Shown here: positions 59,406 to 64,000 of the stretch, piece after piece | Numbering within the stretch: the first letter of the stretch is position 1 | Layout of the letters: the number at the start of each line of letters is the position of its first letter | Origin: Rhodocyclus tenuis | GTDB lineage: Bacteria; Pseudomonadota; Gammaproteobacteria; Burkholderiales; Rhodocyclaceae | DNA length: 64,000 nt | Direction of reading: 5' to 3' | NCBI RefSeq assembly: GCF_014197755.1 | Contig: NZ_JACIGE010000001.1 | Location: 512,847 to 576,846 of the forward strand | Program-made: the position numbers and the translations under genes | The notes under the pieces: generated by a model | Seen by the model: only the letters and a program-made list of their open reading frames with translations | Told to the model about the DNA's origin: nothing | Database searches by the model: none

Positions 59406-60337
59406 CTCGACAGACCCCGTGGCGCCGGCAGCAGACAAACACCGGGGGGCGGCGAGTCGGCGATGGCTGCGTAAAGCACATCGATCGCCGGCGGTCGCGG
59501 AAAGCTCGCCCGCCAGGCGATGACGACGCGCCGCTGCGGTGCCGGCACGTCGAAGGGACGCACCACCAGCAGTGTCTCGTCACGCTGCCAGGCTTCGGCC
59601 GCCGACGCCGGCGCGACCGAAACACCGGCGCCACTGGCCACCATGTGCCGAACCGTCTCCAGCGAACCGCCTTCGTAGGCGCCATCGTCACCACCATCAC
59701 GTGGCGACGGCGGACAAGCCTGCACCACCTGATCGCGAAAACAGTTGCCATGGCCGAGCAACAGCAACTGCTCGCTGGCAATCTGCCCGCGCCCGATCGT
59801 CGCCTGCGCCGCCAGCGGATGATCAGGCGGCAGGACAACACAAAACGGTTCGTCGTAAATGGCACGCGTAACGATCCCGGCCTCGTCGAGCGGCGTCGCG
59901 ATGACGATCACGTCGAGATCGCCGCGGCGCAACTCCGGCACCAGATTCGCCGTGAAATTCTCCTGCAGATATAGCGGCATGCGCGGCGCGCGCCGATGCA
60001 GCGCCGGGATCAGTCGCGGCAACAAATAGGGCGCGATGGTATAGATGACGCCGACGCGCAGCGGGCCGTTAAGCGGATCGCGCCCCTGTTCGGTGATCTC
60101 GCGCAACTTGCCCGCTTCGGCAAGAACGCGCTCCGCCTGCGCCGCCACCTGCTCGCCGACCGTCGTCGGTCGCACCTCGGTCGCCGAGCGTTCGAACAGG
60201 ATGACACCGTAGCGCTGCTCGACCTTCTTCACCGCCACCGACAGCGTCGGCTGGCTGACATGGCACTTTTCGGCAGCACGCCCGAAATGCCGTTCGCGCG
60301 CCAGCATGGCGATGTAGCGCAATTCGGTCAGGGTCAC
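59402..60337 (-). CDS. oxyR: Hydrogen-peroxide-sensing regulator OxyR
   Basis: OxyR is a LysR-type activator switched on by a disulfide. The 311-residue protein (GTG at 60337 behind GGGAG) has the helix-turn-helix 'FGRAAEKCHVSQPTLSVAVKKVE' and redox cysteines at positions 199 and 208 in 'LLGHGNCFRDQVVQAC', exactly the numbers of E. coli OxyR. It lies just upstream of rubredoxin and dps, likely targets. Confidence 0.93.
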   Translation of the reverse strand: MTLTELRYIAMLARERHFGRAAEKCHVSQPTLSVAVKKVEQRYGVILFERSATEVRPTTVGEQVAAQAERVLAEAGKLREITEQGRDPLNGPLRVGVIYTIAPYLLPRLIPALHRRAPRMPLYLQENFTANLVPELRRGDLDVIVIATPLDEAGIVTRAIYDEPFCVVLPPDHPLAAQATIGRGQIASEQLLLLGHGNCFRDQVVQACPPSPRDGGDDGAYEGGSLETVRHMVASGAGVSVAPASAAEAWQRDETLLVVRPFDVPAPQRRVVIAWRASFPRPPAIDVLYAAIADSPPPGVCLLPAPRGLSR

Positions 60338-60472
60338 GACAACTCCCGCAAAGTCGAAATGGAAAGAATTCGAAAAACCGGGCTGCCGCCGCAGCAACTT
60401 CGCCCGCTAAAGCAACCGCCGCAGGTTCGCCGGCCAGGCGCGGCACAGCGGCGGCAGGCTTCGCATCGCTAG

Positions 60473-61174
60473 CTACGGCAGCTCAGGCGCACAGGTCGTC
60501 GCGTCGACCCAAACCCACTGACCCGACGCCAGCGCCTCCGGCAGAACGAAACCGCCTACCGCGACCCGATGCAGCGCCTCGACGCGGTTGCCCGACGCCG
60601 CCACCATGCGCTTGACCAGATGATACTTGCCCTCGGTTACGGTCAGGCGCAAGCGTCGTTCATCAAGACGCTCGCAAGCCGTCGCCGCAACGCTTATCGC
60701 TTCGTCACGCAAGACAACGCCGGCGAGGAGGGCGGCAATCTGCTCGTCACTGACCGCGTGCTTGGCCGTGACCTCATAGACTTTCGGCACCTGTCGCTTG
60801 CCCGAGCTGTAGGCATGAATGAACTGACCGTCGTCAGACAACAGCAACAGACCGGTCGTATCCTCGTCGAGGCGGCCCACCGCCTGCACACCGCGCAATA
60901 GCAAGGCCGTCGGCAAGAGCGAGAAAACGCTCGGATGAAACTGCGGCCGGTGCGAACACTCGTAGCCCGCCGGCTTGTTCAATGCGACATACACGCGCTC
61001 GCGGTAGCGCCAGTCCTCGCCATCGACGCTGAAGCGGCAACTGCGCTCGTCACACTCGACATCCGGATCGTCAGCAGGCTCGCCATCGAGCGTTACGCGC
61101 CCGGCAAGCACGCGCGCGCGACACTCACGCCGGCTACCAAAGCCCTGCGATTGCAGCAGGCGTTCGAGCTTCAT
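60473..61174 (-). CDS. rsuA: 16S rRNA pseudouridine(516) synthase, RsuA type
   Basis: RsuA converts U516 of 16S rRNA to pseudouridine. The 233-residue protein has an N-terminal S4 RNA-binding domain ('[20 protein letters not shown]') and the catalytic motif '[19 protein letters not shown]' with the conserved Asp. '[19 protein letters not shown]' at the C-terminus is also typical. Assignment to RsuA rather than RluB/E rests on length and the short S4 linker, so it is less certain than the family. Confidence 0.88.
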   Translation of the reverse strand: MKLERLLQSQGFGSRRECRARVLAGRVTLDGEPADDPDVECDERSCRFSVDGEDWRYRERVYVALNKPAGYECSHRPQFHPSVFSLLPTALLLRGVQAVGRLDEDTTGLLLLSDDGQFIHAYSSGKRQVPKVYEVTAKHAVSDEQIAALLAGVVLRDEAISVAATACERLDERRLRLTVTEGKYHLVKRMVAASGNRVEALHRVAVGGFVLPEALASGQWVWVDATTCAPELP

Positions 61175-61592
61175 GCGTCTGTCTCCAATCGGCCAGGCGC
61201 CTGAGTGCCCGACCTCGAGGCACCTAGCCCGTTTCCGAGCAAAACCGTGCTCGACCAGCTACGCAAGCCGCCGCCGGCTGCGGAGTTTGCCAGGGCAGCG
61301 TACGCGCCCACAATTGGGTGAGGAACAAGTGACATCGCTGAGCGTGCATCGGAACAATCCAGACATGATATGCGCAGCCAGCGCGGAGCCCAACGAATTC
61401 CGCGCCGCCGAAGTACGCCAGGCGCGATTGAGTCGCCCGCGCAAATCCGCTACGCTGACCGCAAGCTTGGCAAAGTTCTCCTCAAGACCTCGAAAGTTGG
61501 GGAACCTGGTCAATCCCCGGGTCGGATGCCCAGCATATCGGCCAACATACGGGCCCGCGATTTACCTGATCACAACCACCCTGGAGCAAAGC
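61175..61592. other. Intergenic region upstream of tpx
   Basis: This 418-base gap lies between the divergent rsuA and tpx genes. Crossing frames are Arg/Ser-rich and match no family I know. A GGAG box at about 61583-61586 serves tpx. I see no clear OxyR site, tRNA or riboswitch. Confidence 0.4.
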
Positions 61593-62096
61593 ATGACCAA
61601 CACAGTCACCCTCGGCGGCAACCCCTTCAACGTCGCCGGCACATTCCCGAAAAAGGGCGATCGGGCGCCGACCTTTTCGCTGGTCGGCAAGGACCTCGCC
61701 GACATCACGCTCGCCAACTTCAGCGGCAAGCGCAAGATCCTCAACATCTTCCCGAGCATCGACACGCCGACCTGTGCCACCTCGGTCCGCCGCTTCAACC
61801 AGCAGGCGAATGACTGCGCGAACACTGTCGTCCTCTGCATCTCCGCCGATCTGCCTTTCGCCCAGGCGCGCTTCTGCGGTGCCGAAGGACTGGCCAATGT
61901 GGTCACGCTGTCGACCATGCGCGGCGCGGCTTTCCTTAAGGACTACGGCGTTGCACTGGAAAACGGCCCGCTGGCAGGAATCGCCGCGCGCGCCGTTGTT
62001 GTTCTCGACGAAAACGACAGCGTCGTGCACAGCGAACTTGTTCCGGAAATCGCCAACGAGCCAGACTACGCCGCTGCGTTGGCGGCGCTCCGCTGA
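61593..62096 (+). CDS. tpx: Thiol peroxidase Tpx
   Basis: Tpx is a periplasmic or cytoplasmic 2-Cys peroxiredoxin that reduces lipid and hydrogen peroxides with thioredoxin. The 167-residue protein has the peroxidatic Cys61 in '[15 protein letters not shown]' and the resolving Cys95 in '[10 protein letters not shown]', as in E. coli Tpx. No signal peptide is present. It adds to the nearby oxyR/dps/rubredoxin stress group. Confidence 0.95.
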   Translation: MTNTVTLGGNPFNVAGTFPKKGDRAPTFSLVGKDLADITLANFSGKRKILNIFPSIDTPTCATSVRRFNQQANDCANTVVLCISADLPFAQARFCGAEGLANVVTLSTMRGAAFLKDYGVALENGPLAGIAARAVVVLDENDSVVHSELVPEIANEPDYAAALAALR

Positions 62097-62273
62097 CGAG
62101 CCGGCTGGCAGGCGGCGGAAAACCGGCGGGCGGACGCAGCGGGCAGCCCGCGCGCAAGCCGTGGCGCCCGCCTCGGCGGACGCAGCCGAATCGACGTTTG
62201 CGACGAGCGCTTGCGCTCGACCGCGTTATTCGCATCAACGCCGTTCCGGCGCCACACGCAAGCGAGGCCGCAA

Positions 62274-62723
62274 GTGTCCCTTTCCCCGCGCCGAATCGGC
62301 CTTCATCCCGAGCGCCAGCACCTGGCAGCGCTGGCCGCGTTCCTCCTAGCCGGATTGCCATGCTCGCCGGTAGTGCAGGCGTCGCCGCGCCTGCACTGCC
62401 TGATCGAACAGAACGGGAGCTCGCAGACCCACACCTTCGCCCCGGTCAGTAACCCCTACCGCGTCGCGCCACTCGACATCAGCGAACGGTTCCGTTTCAA
62501 GGCCGTCGTGATTGGCGATGAGCAGCACGTCGACTACATCAAGCTCTACACCTACTACCAGACAAAACGCCGACCCGAGCTGCTCCACGAAGTCCACTAC
62601 CGCGCCCCCGTCGCGACGACTGCGCCGACAGTCGACGCCTTGAGCGGACAGGTCTCGCTGTACTCCCCGGATCTGGGACGTGAGATCCGTTATGCCTGCG
62701 CGCTGCGCGAGGAGGCGCCGTGA
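62274..62723 (+). CDS. Hypothetical exported protein, about 149 aa
   Basis: I do not recognise the family. From a GTG at 62274 the protein has a hydrophobic signal region ('LAALAAFLLAGLPCSPVVQA'). A small beta-rich domain follows, with two cysteines ('LHCLIEQNG' and 'RYACALREE') and aromatic strands ('HVDYIKLYTYYQTKR'). The exact start is uncertain; a TTG at 62211 is in frame. Its stop overlaps the CapA gene start by four bases, so the two are coupled. Confidence 0.6.
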   Translation: MSLSPRRIGLHPERQHLAALAAFLLAGLPCSPVVQASPRLHCLIEQNGSSQTHTFAPVSNPYRVAPLDISERFRFKAVVIGDEQHVDYIKLYTYYQTKRRPELLHEVHYRAPVATTAPTVDALSGQVSLYSPDLGREIRYACALREEAP

Positions 62724-63715
62724 AGCAAACACGTCTGAGCACACTTCTGGCAGCGTTTTGCTTTTGCGCAATCATGGCGCCGCATGGCGACGCAGAGGAG
62801 AAGGAGAGCAAAACGCCCGCAGCGGAGGAGAGCGTCGCGCTGCTCATCGTCGGCGACATCATGCTCGCCGAAACCCCCGGGCGAACGATCGCCCGCGGCC
62901 GCGACCCGTTCGAGCACGTGGCCCGCGTGCTCGACGACGCCGACGTCCGCATCGGCAACCTCGAATGCGTCATTGCCAGGGGAGGCACGCCCGAGGCGAA
63001 GAAAACCTACGTCTTCCGCGCTCATCCGCGGGTACTGAAACCACTGAAACGGCACTTCGACGGGCTCGCCCTCGCCAACAACCACTCCGGCGACTACGGC
63101 CCGGTGGCGTTCCGCGAAATGCTGCAGCACCTGGAGCGCGCCGGCATCGACTACTTCGGTGGCGGCCACACGCTTGAACAGGCGCACCAGCCGTTGCTCA
63201 TCGAGCGCAAGGGGCTGCGCATTGCCATATTGGCCTACAACGAATTCCTGCCGCGCAGCTTCGAAGCCGATGCCGACCATCCGGGCATCGCCTGGAGCGA
63301 AGACGAACAGGTCAGGCTCGACATCGCCAGCGCTCGGGACATCCACCATGCCGATCTGGTCATTCCGTTCATGCACTGGGGCTGGGAGAACGAAGCGCTC
63401 GCCAGCCCGCGCCAACGCCAGCTCGCGCGCCTGATGATCGATGCCGGTGCCGACGCTGTCGTCGGCGGGCATCCGCACGTGACGCAGGATGTCGAGAAAT
63501 ACCGCGGCAAGCCGATCATCTACAGCCTCGGCAACTTCGTCTTCGACGGCTTCAGCGACAAGGCGAACAACACCGGTTGGCTGCTGCGCCTGCAGCTCGA
63601 CCGGAAGGGCGTCAGAAGCTGGCGAACCTTCGTTGCACAGATTGACCGTGACGGAACCCCGCACCTGGCACCGCCAGGCAGCGGAAGCTACTGGCAGCGG
63701 GCTGAGGACGGCTGA
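62720..63715 (+). CDS. CapA-family exported protein (PGA_cap metallophosphoesterase-like fold)
   Basis: CapA proteins were named from poly-gamma-glutamate capsule synthesis and have a metallophosphoesterase-like fold. The 331-residue protein has a signal peptide ('LSTLLAAFCFCAIMAPHGDA') and the family motifs 'IVGDIMLAE', 'RIGNLECVIA', 'LALANNHSGDYG', 'VIPFMHWGWENEA' and 'VVGGHPHVTQDVEKYRGKPIIYSLGNFVFD' (pattern). The start is GTG 62720. No capB/C genes are near, so it more likely acts on cell envelope components. Confidence 0.88.
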   Translation: MKQTRLSTLLAAFCFCAIMAPHGDAEEKESKTPAAEESVALLIVGDIMLAETPGRTIARGRDPFEHVARVLDDADVRIGNLECVIARGGTPEAKKTYVFRAHPRVLKPLKRHFDGLALANNHSGDYGPVAFREMLQHLERAGIDYFGGGHTLEQAHQPLLIERKGLRIAILAYNEFLPRSFEADADHPGIAWSEDEQVRLDIASARDIHHADLVIPFMHWGWENEALASPRQRQLARLMIDAGADAVVGGHPHVTQDVEKYRGKPIIYSLGNFVFDGFSDKANNTGWLLRLQLDRKGVRSWRTFVAQIDRDGTPHLAPPGSGSYWQRAEDG

Positions 63716-63931
63716 AATTGCACAGGGCAGCAGTGCTGACGCACGAATGAGCGTACTGCGCAACTTCGGAGCAAGTCGTTTGGGGAACTGCCTTAGGTAG
63801 CGAGCAGGGCGATGCTGATGCCGGCGACTAACATCGATGCGTGCGCTGGTGCACCGCAGGGCGTTTAAGGTTAGGTTTGCGGTGAGGAGTGGCCTGGCGG
63901 TCGCTGGGGAGGGGATGTCAGTAGACGGCCG

Positions 63932-63963
63932 ACGCCCTCGCCGCTGGATAGCGGGGAGGGCGT
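63932..63963 (-). terminator. Hairpin downstream of the 5S rRNA
   Basis: ACGCCCTC-G-CCGCT (63932-63945) pairs with AGCGG-G-GAGGGCGT (63950-63963) with one mismatch and a four-base loop. On the minus strand it follows the 5S 3' end by 16 bases. There is no T-run, so termination may depend on other factors. Confidence 0.5.
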
Positions 63964-63979
63964 TGGGTTGGTATGGGGG

Positions 63980-64000
63980 AGCCTGGCGGTGACCTACTTT
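63980..64000 (-). rRNA. rrf: 5S ribosomal RNA, 3' end only
   Basis: The last 21 bases, read on the minus strand, are the conserved 3' terminal segment of betaproteobacterial 5S rRNA: 'GTAGGTCACCGCCAGGCT' within the closing stem. The rest of the gene, and presumably a 16S-23S-5S operon transcribed toward this window, lies beyond the right edge. Confidence 0.75.

Noticed and set aside
61259..61513. 84-codon minus-strand frame upstream of tpx
   Set aside because: No ribosome-binding site, no family resemblance and composition like a shadow frame; treated as intergenic.

Overview
The window is a GC-rich stretch of bacterial chromosome that reads as a betaproteobacterium of the order Rhodocyclales (Dechloromonas / Azonexus / Accumulibacter type). 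The evidence is the conserved block trkH-trkA-ntrX-ntrY-(DUF4390)-rsmB-(htpX)-fmt-def-LysM-dprA-smg-topoisomerase, a PEP-CTERM protein, an OxyR with the two canonical cysteines, and the 3' end of a betaproteobacterial-type 5S rRNA at the right edge. The genus cannot be fixed from the sequence alone. Nearly everything is single-copy chromosomal housekeeping, stress and signalling genes; no phage, insertion sequence, CRISPR array or tRNA gene was seen.

Layout. 1-4.1 kb: partial PilJ-like sensor, MidA-type methyltransferase, an unknown protein, pteridine reductase, then an intergenic repeat cluster. 4.1-10.6 kb: ttcA, a class V aminotransferase, a degenerate-cyclase/FHA protein, and a metX-metW-permease unit preceded by a promoter, a SAM-II riboswitch and an intrinsic terminator. 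10.7-14.6 kb: PGDYG protein, PEP-CTERM protein with a sigma-54-type promoter, SMUG1-like uracil glycosylase, an unknown protein and a DMT exporter. 14.9-23.7 kb: a sensory block with a large PAS histidine kinase, a lone lipoprotein ABC binding protein, a LysR regulator, a Cache chemoreceptor and a split Aer-like receptor. 23.8-36.9 kb: HerA-like ATPase, yebC, metH, murB, a REC-DUF3369-GGDEF-EAL protein, DUF1840, carbonic anhydrase, VOC and DUF1801 proteins and a ROK kinase. 37-58.4 kb: the conserved block priA, hemE, trkH, trkA, ntrX, ntrY, DUF4390, rsmB, S1/P1 nuclease, two parS-like sites, a decayed htpX, fmt, def, LysM, dprA, smg, topB. 58.4-64 kb: oxidative-stress cluster (dps, rubredoxin, oxyR), rsuA, tpx, an unknown secreted protein with a CapA-family protein, and the end of an rrn operon.

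How it works together. Methionine/SAM metabolism is represented by metX-metW under apparent SAM-riboswitch control and by cobalamin-dependent metH. The 14.9-23.7 kb block handles small-molecule and redox sensing for gene control and taxis. The right-hand third handles translation start (fmt, def), rRNA modification (rsmB, rsuA), potassium uptake, DNA processing (dprA, priA, topB) and peroxide defence (oxyR, dps, tpx, rubredoxin). Tandem parS-like sites, perfect DnaA boxes near priA and an rrn operon at the right edge suggest an origin-proximal position with oriC to the right of the window (inference).

The observations most worth a second look are the SAM-II riboswitch in front of metX, the two parS-like sites beside a htpX pseudogene, the split Aer receptor whose zinc-binding CZB domain has lost three of four ligands, and several signalling proteins that keep a fold but lack catalytic residues (NtrX, the cyclase-FHA protein, the GGDEF domain).
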